Below are positions 7,872-16,605 of a DNA stretch of 22,727 bases, piece by piece. Positions within the stretch are counted from its first letter, which is position 1. Each line of letters starts with the position of its first letter. Source of the stretch: a virus; IMG/VR virus record IMGVR_UViG_3300032284_002533, positions 1-22,727 of that record. One strand, given 5' to 3'. The translations under genes and the position numbers were made by a program. The notes under the pieces are model-generated. The model saw only the letters and a program-made list of their open reading frames with translations, was not told the DNA's origin and searched no databases.

Positions 7872-9713
7872 ATGACATACCAGCCCATAAACCTAGGAAC
7901 ACCTAACAACAACGACGGTGATTCGTTGTTCATTGGTGGACAAAAAATCAATGCTAACTTTGCTGACCTTTATACTAACCTGGCCGGTTCTAGTAGCAAT
8001 GCTTTAAAAATTAACATACCTAATCAGGCCTCGGCGGCTGGTAGTGTATTAGCCTGGAATACAGTTTCTCAAACATTTATTCCCAGCTCTAGTAACAGTC
8101 TTAGATCAGCCGGCAGCATAAACACCAATAGCCTGTTTATTACCAATAGCGCAGGCGCTTCTGGCAACAGTGATGCTGATTTAACCGGCGATGTAAATGC
8201 CCTAATTAACCGACTAGATGGCAGTAACATGTTTTTCTTGCGAAGCCGCAACAATACCAGCGTAGGTACTGTGCGTGGCACCCTGGACATCAACCTGGGC
8301 AACCAGAATGTAACATCTTTGAGCGTGTACACTACGGGTACAGTTATTCGTGGACTAAATGGTCTGACCATTTACAAGGCTCTGGGCGAAGACAATGCAA
8401 CCTATACAAAACTTCTAGACTATACATCTAGTAACACAGGTGTTACACTTTATCAAACTCCAAGCCTGGACATTGCCAGCCTTAGCTCAGGTGTAAGAAC
8501 AGGTAATGATAGCAGTAATGCACTGGCTCATACCGGATATGTTCAGGTCAATCTACAGAAATATGCTCCCAGTTCCGTGGCCATTGTTGGTCGCCGAGGC
8601 ATCATCAGCACCAATGCCAATCAGAACCTAACTGGTGATAGCTATTTTAACATAGACGGCATCTACCATCCTAAACACATGGAAGGGCTGATCTATAACT
8701 ATAACACCATTAGCAATAAAATTACCCTGGTTACAGGCGCAGCTGCTCATTGGAGCTACAGCACCTCTGGCGTAGCTGGACTGTTACCAACCAGTGCCAT
8801 AGCCATTGTAGCAAGTTACAATCCAATTATTCGAACATTTATTACTGGTTGGGTTCCTCAATACAAAACCGATGGTTCAACACCAGCAATCATTGACGGA
8901 TCTATTAGTCCTAATACCTGGTACTACCTATACTACGTGGGCTGTTTGGTCTATACCAGCAGCTATGGCGTTGGCGTAGGCAATGAATTCTGGCCAGGAT
9001 CCAGCAACGTGGTCATTAGCTCAAACCGCGATATTGCATCCGTGGATGCTCAGTTAGCCGCAGCGGGCTTTGGCGGTGTCTGGCAAACAGTACGACGCAT
9101 TGGTCCAGTAAAATCCAACAACACCGGCACAGGCATTGTTCCATTCAACGTCAAACGTATTGACCATGGCGCATTTGAATATTATTGGGGACTACAACCC
9201 AATGCTTCTGGAGCAGCGCTGGGTGCTGATACTTCTTATACCATTAGTGCTAACCTGTCTCAGGTGCCTATCTATGGTTCAAGCGATTCAGTAGTACTAA
9301 GCAACTATGCTAGCTCAGTCATGACAGTGATACCGCCCATACCTGGTATTACTGCGTTCATTACGGTTAGACATCAGCCTGCAGCTGGTGGTAGCCTACC
9401 ACAGCTGTATCTGTATGGCGATAGCTGGACAGTAAACAGCTCAATTAGTGCCCTTTATCCACCGTTTGAAATCCTAAGATCTGTGGCTACATCGGTCACG
9501 AACCTGCACAACATACAGGTGCCCATGATTCCTGACGGCTGTTACATACCAGACGGAACCTATAATGGCGCAGGTATTCTAAGTGTAACAACCAGTACAG
9601 GTCTTAAACTGCGATATGCCTTCCAGAATCTGCCCAACGAAGGTCTTGGTCAGGCTCGTGTAACTTCTACATTATTACAATTCACCGTGACTGGCTTTAG
9701 GTATGCAAGATAA
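7872..9713 (+). CDS. Fibre-like virion protein (613 aa) between gp15 and terminase
   Basis: 613 residues; ATG after a GGGA ribosome-binding site. The N-terminus (INLGTPNNNDGDSLFIGGQK then INANFADLY) is a module recurrent at the start of structural proteins in marine T4-like phages and related in style to the N-terminus of the 204-residue protein at 1727. A Ser/Asn/Gly/Thr-rich body follows, with many short beta strands. No coiled coil, membrane segment or enzyme motif is obvious. The C-terminal ~200 residues (from about YYWGLQPNASG to VTGFRYAR) look like a compact beta domain and could bind a receptor or glycan. It replaces the direct gp15-gp16 adjacency of T4 and ends overlapping terS by 11 bases. 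A neck or whisker-type fibre is possible from position, but a tail or head fibre is equally open. Confidence 0.65.
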   Translation: MTYQPINLGTPNNNDGDSLFIGGQKINANFADLYTNLAGSSSNALKINIPNQASAAGSVLAWNTVSQTFIPSSSNSLRSAGSINTNSLFITNSAGASGNSDADLTGDVNALINRLDGSNMFFLRSRNNTSVGTVRGTLDINLGNQNVTSLSVYTTGTVIRGLNGLTIYKALGEDNATYTKLLDYTSSNTGVTLYQTPSLDIASLSSGVRTGNDSSNALAHTGYVQVNLQKYAPSSVAIVGRRGIISTNANQNLTGDSYFNIDGIYHPKHMEGLIYNYNTISNKITLVTGAAAHWSYSTSGVAGLLPTSAIAIVASYNPIIRTFITGWVPQYKTDGSTPAIIDGSISPNTWYYLYYVGCLVYTSSYGVGVGNEFWPGSSNVVISSNRDIASVDAQLAAAGFGGVWQTVRRIGPVKSNNTGTGIVPFNVKRIDHGAFEYYWGLQPNASGAALGADTSYTISANLSQVPIYGSSDSVVLSNYASSVMTVIPPIPGITAFITVRHQPAAGGSLPQLYLYGDSWTVNSSISALYPPFEILRSVATSVTNLHNIQVPMIPDGCYIPDGTYNGAGILSVTTSTGLKLRYAFQNLPNEGLGQARVTSTLLQFTVTGFRYAR

Positions 9714-10173
9714 ACATGTATTTGCTGCATTGGATTCAAAATTTGAGACAGCACCTACCACAGTAGCAGCTCCTCAGATGGCAACTCCTCCTGTGGTCAA
9801 AAAAGACAAACAGGAAGACATGATTGATGATGATTTTGAACAGGCTCGCACTGCCCTAAAGGACATGGTTCACAAGGGTCAGTTGGCCGTGGACAACATC
9901 ATGGACATAGCTCGTCAGAGCGATCATCCACGCGCCTTCGAAGTTACCGGCCAGTTAATCAAGACCGTGGCTGAGACAGCCAAGGATCTATTGGATCTAC
10001 AAAAGCAAAAGAAAGCTTTAAGTGCACCTGCGGCTGGCGAAACGCCCAAGCAGATTGGCACACAGAACAACATAGTATTTTCTGGCAATACCAATGACCT
10101 ACTTAAATTATTACGCAAACAGGATGAAAAAGTCATAGATGGCCAATCCACTGACACGACTCATCAAGAGTAG
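9703..10173 (+). CDS. gp16: Terminase small subunit (TerS, gp16-like)
   Basis: 156 residues (T4 gp16 164). TerS recognises the replicated concatemer and regulates TerL at packaging initiation. The N-terminal ~40 residues are low-complexity (Ala/Pro/Thr, then KKDKQED). The central region DFEQARTALKDMVHKGQLAV then DNIMDIARQSDHPRAFEVTG and VAETAKDLLDLQKQKKAL (residues about 45-106) is the helical oligomerisation core typical of T4-like gp16. A C-terminal tail (NNIVFSGNTNDLLKLLRKQ) likely contacts TerL. The gene overlaps the preceding fibre-like gene by 11 bases and the following terL by 35 bases. The upstream ribosome-binding site is weak, consistent with coupling to the preceding gene. Confidence 0.85.
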   Translation: MQDKHVFAALDSKFETAPTTVAAPQMATPPVVKKDKQEDMIDDDFEQARTALKDMVHKGQLAVDNIMDIARQSDHPRAFEVTGQLIKTVAETAKDLLDLQKQKKALSAPAAGETPKQIGTQNNIVFSGNTNDLLKLLRKQDEKVIDGQSTDTTHQE

Positions 10174-11830
10174 TTACCTAGGTAACAGCAGACTCAAACA
10201 GATTGGTTTCCAGATTGACTATACTCCGGAGCAGGTTCAGGAGCTATTAAAATGTCAGAGCGATGCCATCTACTTCATAGAGAACTATTGCAAGATTGTT
10301 TCTCTAGATCGTGGTCTGGTTCCTTTTAAACTCTATGACTGTCAGAAAGAAAAAGTAAAGGTTATCTTAGAAAATCGTAAAGTCATACTCATGGAAGGAC
10401 GCCAACAAGGTAAGACCATTACCAGTGCGGCCTGCATACTCTGGTATACATTATTTAATGAAACCAAGACCGTAGCCATCCTGGCCAACAAGGCCGCAGC
10501 GGCTCGCGAGGTTTTAAACCGATATCAGGGCATGTATGAGAATCTGCCCATATGGATGCAACAGGGTGTGCGAGAATGGAACAAGGGTAGCCTAGAGCTG
10601 GAGAATGGCAGCAAGGTATTTTGTGCAGCTACAGCTGCATCTGGTATCCGAGGCAAGTCAGTTAACTGGTTATACATAGACGAAGCCGCCATCATACCCA
10701 ACAATGTAGCCGAAGAGTTCTTTACCAGTACATATCCAACCATCATGGCGGGTGAAACAACCAAGGTATTGATGAGTTCAACTCCACTAGGTTACAATCA
10801 CTTTTGGAAGTTTTGGAACGATGCCAAAGAAGGCATCAATGATTTTAAGACTTTATTCATACCCTATACAACCATACCTGGACGTGATGAAAAATGGGCT
10901 CTGGAACAAAAGGGTGTATTAGGTGATGTTAAGTTTGCTCAAGAGGTTTTATGTAGTTTCCTGGGATCCAGTTATACACTCATAGATGCCGACACTCTGA
11001 GTCGCATGAGTCCCAACAAGTTTATCTATAGCAAAGATAACCTGGATGTGCTGGAAGAACCAGTGCGAGACATCAGAGATGCTGCCAACAAGGTCATAGT
11101 TCCAGGTCATAGCTATGTAATAGTTGTTGATACAGCGCGGGGCGTAGGTGGAGATTATAGTGCTTTTGTAGTCATAGACATTAGCTCCAATCCCTATAGA
11201 ATTGTGGCCAAGTTCATGGACAATAAAATAGCACCCCTGTTATTCCCCAGTGTGATTCACACTGTGGCGCGCAACTACAACAATGCCTGGTGTTTGATTG
11301 AGATCAATGATAATGGTCAGCAGGTAGCTGACATCATGCACTATGAGCTAGAATATGAGCAGATGCTCTATGTTAACAATCATAGCAAACACGGTCAGGT
11401 TGTTAGTGGGGGTTTTGGTGGCGGAGCCAGCAAAAGTGGTGTTCGCACCGATAAGAAAGTAAAAAGAGTAGGCTGTAGTCAGCTTAAAACTCTGGTAGAA
11501 GAAAATCGTTTACTGGTGCAGGATCGGGATATCATAGCCGAATTTAGCACTTTTATACAGGTCAAGGATAGCTATGCTGCTGACGAAGGCTATCATGACG
11601 ATCTAGTAATGCCTCTGGTATTGTTTGGGTGGTTGACCACCAATCCATACTTTAAAGAATTAACCAATGTTAATCTCCGAACCAGTATATTTGAGCATCA
11701 GATTCAGCAGATTGAAGACGAATTAACACCCTTTGGTTTCATAGAAGATGGCCGCGAAAGCGAGGAGCCCGAGCAGTTTGTCGAGGGTGGAGACCTTTGG
11801 AACGTGGCTAAAAACACCAATTGGCTTTAA
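10139..11830 (+). CDS. gp17: Terminase large subunit (TerL, gp17)
   Basis: 563 residues (T4 gp17 610). TerL is the ATP-driven packaging motor and the nuclease that cuts concatemeric DNA. N-terminal ATPase domain: Walker A EGRQQGKT (86-93), Walker B WLYIDEA with D181 and catalytic E182, coupling motif SSTP (213-216). C-terminal RNase H-like nuclease domain: VVDTARGVGGDYSAFV with D331, an acidic LIEINDNG strand, and YHDD (485-488), giving the expected three acidic positions. The start is inside terS (35-base overlap); MANPLTRLIKSSYLGNSRLK is the expected N-terminus. It is the last gene before a promoter-containing gap, so it probably closes the transcription unit beginning upstream. Confidence 0.95.
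   Translation: MANPLTRLIKSSYLGNSRLKQIGFQIDYTPEQVQELLKCQSDAIYFIENYCKIVSLDRGLVPFKLYDCQKEKVKVILENRKVILMEGRQQGKTITSAACILWYTLFNETKTVAILANKAAAAREVLNRYQGMYENLPIWMQQGVREWNKGSLELENGSKVFCAATAASGIRGKSVNWLYIDEAAIIPNNVAEEFFTSTYPTIMAGETTKVLMSSTPLGYNHFWKFWNDAKEGINDFKTLFIPYTTIPGRDEKWALEQKGVLGDVKFAQEVLCSFLGSSYTLIDADTLSRMSPNKFIYSKDNLDVLEEPVRDIRDAANKVIVPGHSYVIVVDTARGVGGDYSAFVVIDISSNPYRIVAKFMDNKIAPLLFPSVIHTVARNYNNAWCLIEINDNGQQVADIMHYELEYEQMLYVNNHSKHGQVVSGGFGGGASKSGVRTDKKVKRVGCSQLKTLVEENRLLVQDRDIIAEFSTFIQVKDSYAADEGYHDDLVMPLVLFGWLTTNPYFKELTNVNLRTSIFEHQIQQIEDELTPFGFIEDGRESEEPEQFVEGGDLWNVAKNTNWL
10173..10186 (+). repeat. 14-bp perfect palindrome at TerS stop / TerL start
   Basis: GTTACCTAGGTAAC is a perfect palindrome with no loop. 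It starts at the last base of the terS stop codon and lies in terL codons 12-16. In T4, a preferred packaging-initiation site has been reported near the 3' end of gene 16, so the place is suggestive; however, roughly one such palindrome is expected by chance in a window this size. Confidence 0.4.
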
Positions 11831-11841
11831 TTCTAGAATTT

Positions 11842-11849
11842 TATAAATA
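11842..11849 (+). promoter_or_regulatory. Late promoter TATAAATA for tail sheath operon
   Basis: Exact T4 late-promoter element in an 80-base intergenic gap between terL and the sheath gene, 61 bases before the gp18 ATG. The gap is otherwise AT-rich and includes a TTCTAGAA palindrome at 11831-11838. In T4, gene 18 is likewise strongly late-expressed. The Shine-Dalgarno AAGGAG (11899-11904) fits the downstream start. This is one of the two best supported late promoters in the window because it is intergenic. Confidence 0.85.
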
Positions 11850-11910
11850 TACGGATAAACAAGAAGATTCAATTCTGCAATAGTGAATGAATTAAAATAA
11901 GGAGAATAAA

Positions 11911-13836
11911 ATGGCTTTCCAAGTTTCGCCTAATGTATTAGTCCAGGAACGCGACGTTAGCCTGTTCGTACCACAAGTTTCAACCACCGCAGGAGCATTT
12001 GTAGGTAGTTTTAACTGGGGTCCAGCCGAGCAGTTCGTAACGATTGATAGCGAAAAAACCCTGTATAACACTTTTGGTAAACCAGATGACAATAGCTACA
12101 AGTACTGGTTTGTCGCAGCTAACTTTTTAGCATATGGCAATAATCTACAAGTAAATCGAATTGCTGATGCAGCTAGCCGCAACGCTACAGCTACTGGTGT
12201 ATCATCAGTTTTAGTAAAAAATCTAAGCAACTACAATGGCGATATTGGTTATAGTGCGCCAACCCTAACTGGCACAGAATTTGTAGCCAAGTATCCAGGT
12301 ACTTTGGGCAATAGCCTAAAGGTTTCAATCTGTGATTACAACTCATATACCTTTGTTGCTACACTGAGCAGTGTTACAACTACTGGCGCAACCTGCGCAG
12401 CTCTTAGCCGTCTAGTTCCAACAGGCAGTTGGGTAGAAGTTGTTTTAAATAGTACAACCTATAGATTCCAAACTACAGCTGATGCAGCTCTAAGTGCTAC
12501 CACGCTGGTGTTTAATAATACAACTGGAGCTAGTGCAGCTACCAGCACCAGTGCTAACGTTCTCTGGGAATTCTGGAACCTGGTTGCTAGCCGTCCAGGC
12601 AATACTAGATTTGCTCTTAGTGTAAACAATCTTAGTTCTACTGCAACCATCTATGATGAAGTTCATGTAGTTGTAGTTGATTATTTAGGTAAATTTACAG
12701 GTACTGCTGGTACAGTGCTGGAAAAATGGGAAGGCCTAAGCAAAGCAACCGATGGCTTAACCACAGACGGATTGACCGGTTACTATAAAAACTACCTGAA
12801 TACCAACAGCCAATACATCTGGTGGGGTAGTCATACAGCATTAACTACTAGCCCAGCTGGCAACACCATTAGCTGGGGTAACACAGTTACAGGTGCAACC
12901 ACTGGCTTTACACTTTTAAGTCAGGTTGACACTCGCATCTTTACACAGGGTGTAGATGTTACACCTACCGATGGTTTATTACAAACCGAGTATGCTAAAT
13001 TGGCCAATGCTGAACAATATGACGTAAGTCTTATTCCTGTAGTTGGTATTGCAGCCGACAATGCAACAGGTAGATTTGTCAGCGATAACGTAACCGATGT
13101 ACGCAGAGACTGCATAGTATTTGTTAGCCCAACAGCTCAAAGCATCAATACAGCAACTGCAGTAGTAAATGATCGAACCACAAACTTTAACAAAGACACC
13201 AGCTATGCTGTCATGGACTCAGGTTGGAAATACCAATATGACCGTTACAATGACGTATATCGTTGGTTACCACTGTGCGGCGACACTGCTGGACTTTGCG
13301 TAAGAACCGACACTGTTGCTGATCCATGGTATAGCCCAGGTGGTTATAACCGCGGTCAGATTAAAAATCTGGTTAAATTAAACTGGACTCCTAACAAAAC
13401 CGATCGCGATAATCTCTATAGATATCAGATCAATCCAATTGTTACACAACCTGGATTAGGTACAGTATTATTTGGCGACAAAACAGTTACACAAAAACCA
13501 AGTGCATTTGATCGCATCAATGTACGACGCTTGTTCATTGTCTTAGAAAAGGCCATTTCTACAGCATCTAAATTCCAGTTATTTGAATTCAATGATGCAT
13601 TTACCCGTAGCCAATTCGTAAGTCTGGTAGAGCCATTCTTGCGCGATGTACAGGGACGCAGAGGTATTATTGATTTCCGTGTAGTCTGCGATGACACCAA
13701 TAATACAGCTCAGGTCATTGACTCTAACCAATTCGTAGCTGACATCTATATCAAACCAGCTAAGAGCATCAATTACATTACACTGAACTTTGTTGCAACA
13801 CCAACTGGTGTAGCATTTAACGAAGTTGGTGCTTAA
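11911..13836 (+). CDS. gp18: Tail sheath protein gp18
   Basis: 641 residues (T4 gp18 659). The sheath is the contractile outer tube that drives the inner tube through the host envelope. The N-terminus (FQVSPNVLVQERDVSLFVPQ, FVGSFNWGPAEQ, LYNTFGKPDD) is a classical gp18 signature. The middle (residues about 100-400) is Ser/Thr/Ala-rich and corresponds to the variable protruding domains. The C-terminal core (RRLFIVLEKAISTASKFQLF, FNDAFTRSQFVSLVEPFLRD, then GIIDFRVVCDD) is the conserved sheath-forming part. A strong AAGGAG ribosome-binding site and an intergenic TATAAATA point to heavy late expression. The gene for gp19 starts 11 bases after its stop. Confidence 0.95.
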   Translation: MAFQVSPNVLVQERDVSLFVPQVSTTAGAFVGSFNWGPAEQFVTIDSEKTLYNTFGKPDDNSYKYWFVAANFLAYGNNLQVNRIADAASRNATATGVSSVLVKNLSNYNGDIGYSAPTLTGTEFVAKYPGTLGNSLKVSICDYNSYTFVATLSSVTTTGATCAALSRLVPTGSWVEVVLNSTTYRFQTTADAALSATTLVFNNTTGASAATSTSANVLWEFWNLVASRPGNTRFALSVNNLSSTATIYDEVHVVVVDYLGKFTGTAGTVLEKWEGLSKATDGLTTDGLTGYYKNYLNTNSQYIWWGSHTALTTSPAGNTISWGNTVTGATTGFTLLSQVDTRIFTQGVDVTPTDGLLQTEYAKLANAEQYDVSLIPVVGIAADNATGRFVSDNVTDVRRDCIVFVSPTAQSINTATAVVNDRTTNFNKDTSYAVMDSGWKYQYDRYNDVYRWLPLCGDTAGLCVRTDTVADPWYSPGGYNRGQIKNLVKLNWTPNKTDRDNLYRYQINPIVTQPGLGTVLFGDKTVTQKPSAFDRINVRRLFIVLEKAISTASKFQLFEFNDAFTRSQFVSLVEPFLRDVQGRRGIIDFRVVCDDTNNTAQVIDSNQFVADIYIKPAKSINYITLNFVATPTGVAFNEVGA

Positions 13837-13847
13837 GGAGATAGAAA

Positions 13848-14456
13848 ATGGCAGAAAGATCAATATTTAACGTAGACCAGTTTAAAGCCGCAATGATTGG
13901 TGGTGGCGCTCGTGCCAACCAGTTCTTCGTGGCTCTGAGCTTCCCTAGTTTCGTAACACTGGGTGGAGCAGCTACGGCTCAGGGTGCATTTTTAGTAAAT
14001 GCAGCAACCCTGCCAGGCAGCATTGTAACTCCAACCATTGTTCCATATCGTGGTCGTGAAGTTAAGTTTGCTGGCGAAAGAGTTTTCCAACCCTGGACCA
14101 TTACAGTTATGAATGATGTTAGCTTTAACATTCGTAACAGTTTAGAAAAATGGATGGCTGGCATGAACGGTTTGGCAAATAATTCTGGTCGTACTAATCC
14201 CAGAGATTATCAAACCAATCTAAGCGTTACACAGTTAGACAGAAATAATAATCCACTTAAGATCTATACGCTAAATAGTGCGTTCCCAGTAGATCTAGGT
14301 GACATTACTTTAAATTACGGTGACAATGACACAATTGAACAATATACCGTGACCTTCCAATATCAACATTACACAACTAGCTTTGACACTGCTCTTAGCG
14401 TTGGTAACATTGTTAATAACACCATTGGTTCAGGTCAGGGCGTATTTGGCATCTAG
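13848..14456 (+). CDS. gp19: Tail tube protein gp19
   Basis: 202 residues (T4 gp19 163). It stacks as hexamers to build the rigid inner tube enclosed by gp18. Recognisable parts: an N-terminal FNVDQFKAAMIGGGARANQF, LVNAATLPGSIVTPTIVPYR then GREVKFAGERVFQPWTITV (the beta-sandwich core), a helix FNIRNSLEKWMAGMNG, and the C-terminal EQYTVTFQYQHYTTSF. The start is supported by AAGGAG and by its placement directly behind the sheath gene, matching the T4 order 18-19. It shares an overall fold family with the gp3-like protein encoded at 20823. The extra ~40 residues relative to T4 are mainly at the C-terminus. Confidence 0.92.
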   Translation: MAERSIFNVDQFKAAMIGGGARANQFFVALSFPSFVTLGGAATAQGAFLVNAATLPGSIVTPTIVPYRGREVKFAGERVFQPWTITVMNDVSFNIRNSLEKWMAGMNGLANNSGRTNPRDYQTNLSVTQLDRNNNPLKIYTLNSAFPVDLGDITLNYGDNDTIEQYTVTFQYQHYTTSFDTALSVGNIVNNTIGSGQGVFGI

Positions 14457-14485
14457 TAGTATTTTATAATTTTTAGAGAATTATC

Positions 14486-16099
14486 ATGGCTGAAATAAAT
14501 TTATTTGGATACACCTTTACTAAAAAGAAACCTGAGCCCAAAGGGGCTCAGAGTTTCGTTGTCCCTCAGGACGATGACGGTGCAACCAGCATAAATGCCA
14601 CGGGGTTTTATGGAACCTACCTGGACATTGATGCAGCAGCAAAGAGTGAAAACGATTTAATAAACCGATACAGAGATATTGCTCTATATCCAGACTGCGA
14701 CCAGGCCATAGAGGACATAGTGTCCGAAGCTGTAGCAGCCGAAGATGACGAACCTGTTGTTAGAATTAACCTGGACAAAACCGAGTTAAGTGCCAACATC
14801 AAAAAAGCCATTGAAGAAGAATTTGACAATGTATTAACATTGTTGGACTTTAATAGCAAGAGTCATGACATATTTAAACGCTGGTACATAGACGGCAGAG
14901 TTTATTACCACAAGATTGTTGATGTAACCAAGGCCAAGCAAGGCATACAGGAACTGCGCTACATAGATCCTAGAAAGATCAAAAAGGTTCGCAAGGTTCA
15001 GAAAGAAAAAGATGCAGCTACAGGCGTAGAGTTCATTAAAAAGATCGAAGAGTTCTTTGTATTCAATGACAAAGGATTAATTGCGCAGGTGCCAAATACT
15101 GCCAGTGCTACCCAGGGCATTAAAATTTCCGTGGACAGCATAGCACTTTGCACCAGTGGACTAATTGACATGGATGCCAACATGGTGTTAGGTCACCTAC
15201 ACAAGGCCATCAAGGTAGTCAATCAGTTGCGCATGGTAGAGGATGCCCTGGTCATTTATAGAATGACTCGAGCACCTGAAAGACGTATATTTTACATAGA
15301 CGTAGGTAACTTGCCCAAGGCCAAGGCCGAGCAATATGTCAAGTCCATCATGGACAAGTATCGCAACAAGATTACCTATGATGCCAGCACCGGCGAAGTG
15401 CGCGACGAAAAACGCACACTGAGCATGCTGGAAGATTTTTGGATGCCACGCCGTGAAGGTGGTAAAGGCACAGAGATTACCACGCTAGAAGGTGGTGCTA
15501 ACCTGGGTGAAATTAACGATGTTAATTACTTCCAGAACAAACTGTATCAGAGTCTTAATGTACCACTGAGTAGATTAAAACCTGACACAGGTATGAATTT
15601 TGGTCGTCAGGCAGAAATTACGCGCGACGAACTTAAATTTAGTAAATTTGTAAGCAGACTCAGAAAGAAATTTGGTGAGCTGTTTGACGATTTACTCAAG
15701 ACACAGTTAATATTAAAAGGTGTCATGAGTGATCAGGACTGGGAAGTCATCAAAGAAAGCATCTATTATGACTTTACCAAAGATGCCTACATGGCCGAAG
15801 CCAAAGAAGCTGAAATACTTCGAAACCGTGTAGATTTACTAAATCAGGTCATACCCTATGTTGGCACATATTTTAGTCGTGAATTTGTATACGAAAAAAT
15901 CCTTCGTTTAGAAGACGAAGATGTTGATGAAATGAAGAAACAGATCGATGACGATCCAGAACTTCAACAACAGATGCAACAACAGGCTCAGATGCAAACG
16001 CAACAGCCTGGTCAACAACAGACACAGCAACCTGGGACACCGCAACCCTATAATCCCAGCAACCCTGTGGTAGAAACATTTAAAATTAGTGGAGCTTAA
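14486..16099 (+). CDS. gp20: Portal protein gp20
   Basis: 537 residues (T4 gp20 524). It forms the dodecameric head portal through which DNA enters and leaves, initiates prohead assembly and docks terminase. Signatures: LINRYRDIALYPDCDQAIED then IVSEAV (residues about 39-64), MVEDALVIYRMTRAPERRIF then YIDVGNLPKAKAEQYV (about 250-285), LEDFWMPRREGGKGTEITTL (about 315-335) and NKLYQSLNVPLSRLKP (about 350-368), the most conserved portal regions. The C-terminal ~50 residues are unusually glutamine- and proline-rich (QQMQQQAQMQTQQ...). The upstream ribosome-binding site is weak (AGAGA) and sits in an AT-rich hairpin-prone leader. The next gene starts two bases after the stop. Confidence 0.95.
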   Translation: MAEINLFGYTFTKKKPEPKGAQSFVVPQDDDGATSINATGFYGTYLDIDAAAKSENDLINRYRDIALYPDCDQAIEDIVSEAVAAEDDEPVVRINLDKTELSANIKKAIEEEFDNVLTLLDFNSKSHDIFKRWYIDGRVYYHKIVDVTKAKQGIQELRYIDPRKIKKVRKVQKEKDAATGVEFIKKIEEFFVFNDKGLIAQVPNTASATQGIKISVDSIALCTSGLIDMDANMVLGHLHKAIKVVNQLRMVEDALVIYRMTRAPERRIFYIDVGNLPKAKAEQYVKSIMDKYRNKITYDASTGEVRDEKRTLSMLEDFWMPRREGGKGTEITTLEGGANLGEINDVNYFQNKLYQSLNVPLSRLKPDTGMNFGRQAEITRDELKFSKFVSRLRKKFGELFDDLLKTQLILKGVMSDQDWEVIKESIYYDFTKDAYMAEAKEAEILRNRVDLLNQVIPYVGTYFSREFVYEKILRLEDEDVDEMKKQIDDDPELQQQMQQQAQMQTQQPGQQQTQQPGTPQPYNPSNPVVETFKISGA

Positions 16100-16101
16100 T
16101 C

Positions 16102-16275
16102 ATGAGTGAACAAGTAAGAGACATGTTAGATAATATCATAGACGGAAACCAAGCAGCTGCTCAGGAAAACTTTGCGGATATACTGAGTCAAAAAGTAACA
16201 GATGCCTTGGATGCTCGTAAAGTAGAAATCGCACGATCCCTAGGAGCTAATAATGGCGAAGTTCAAGCAAGTTAG
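16102..16275 (+). CDS. Small prohead-core-like protein (57 aa)
   Basis: 57 residues. The ATG begins two bases after the gp20 stop; the frame runs MSEQVRDMLDNIIDGN..., ends at TAG 16273-16275 and overlaps the next gene by 23 bases. It is helical and acidic at the N-terminus (VRDMLDNIIDGNQAAAQENF) with an amphipathic DILSQKVTDALDARKVEIAR segment; this last motif (LDARK-E-A) recurs in small internal/prohead core proteins encoded after the portal in T4-like phages. In T4, genes 67 and 68 occupy this place and encode internal core proteins needed for head length and shape. I infer the same role. It could be a homologue of either; the sequence alone does not decide. Confidence 0.65.
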   Translation: MSEQVRDMLDNIIDGNQAAAQENFADILSQKVTDALDARKVEIARSLGANNGEVQAS

Positions 16276-16603
16276 AGAAGCAACAAAATACAATCCTTAT
16301 GCCATTGGCATGAGTGTGGTTAAAAAGAAAATGGGTCTGGGACCTGAACATGCACATGGTTTGCCTAAAGCAGCCATTGTCAAGGCTCATGATATTGCTA
16401 AAAAGATCAAGGCCAACGAAGAGTTTGATTCAGATCTGGAAGAAGCCATTAGCCTGCCAGATAATCCAGATTATAGCAAATACGACAAGGCTACATTTTT
16501 AAGAAACAAACCCATGGAGACACCTAAACAGGCTCCAAAATGGGTAGGCAAGAATACCGATAAACCAGCTTACAAACGCAAAGCTGAAGCCGAGGGCAAA
16601 TAA
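16253..16603 (+). CDS. Small basic protein in head module, candidate core protein
   Basis: 116 residues; starts 23 bases inside the previous gene, so translation is coupled. It is highly Lys-rich (MAKFKQVREATKYNPYAIGM, HGLPKAAIVKAHDIAKKIKA) with a C-terminal RKAEAEGK tail; no membrane segment or catalytic motif. LPKAAIVKAHDIAKKI looks like a helical motif repeatedly found in small T4-like phage head proteins. By position it matches gp68 or gp67 (prohead core) in T4. Being basic it may bind DNA or the acidic scaffold. Assignment is positional, so function is tentative. Confidence 0.6.
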   Translation: MAKFKQVREATKYNPYAIGMSVVKKKMGLGPEHAHGLPKAAIVKAHDIAKKIKANEEFDSDLEEAISLPDNPDYSKYDKATFLRNKPMETPKQAPKWVGKNTDKPAYKRKAEAEGK

Positions 16604-16605
16604 CC

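Noticed and set aside
10624-10639. TGCAGCT-AC-AGCTGCA inverted repeat inside terL
   Set aside because: It is explained by alternating Ala/Thr codons (GCA GCT ACA GCT GCA) and has a loop too short for a hairpin.
14465-14472. TATAATTT before the portal gene as a promoter
   Set aside because: Two mismatches to the late element and no -35 box at a suitable distance; gp20 can be read from the gp18 promoter.
14466-14506. AT-only inverted repeats around the gp20 start (ATAATT...AATTAT; AAATAAATTTATTT)
   Set aside because: They are short or purely A/T and expected in AT-rich leaders; pairing would be weak.
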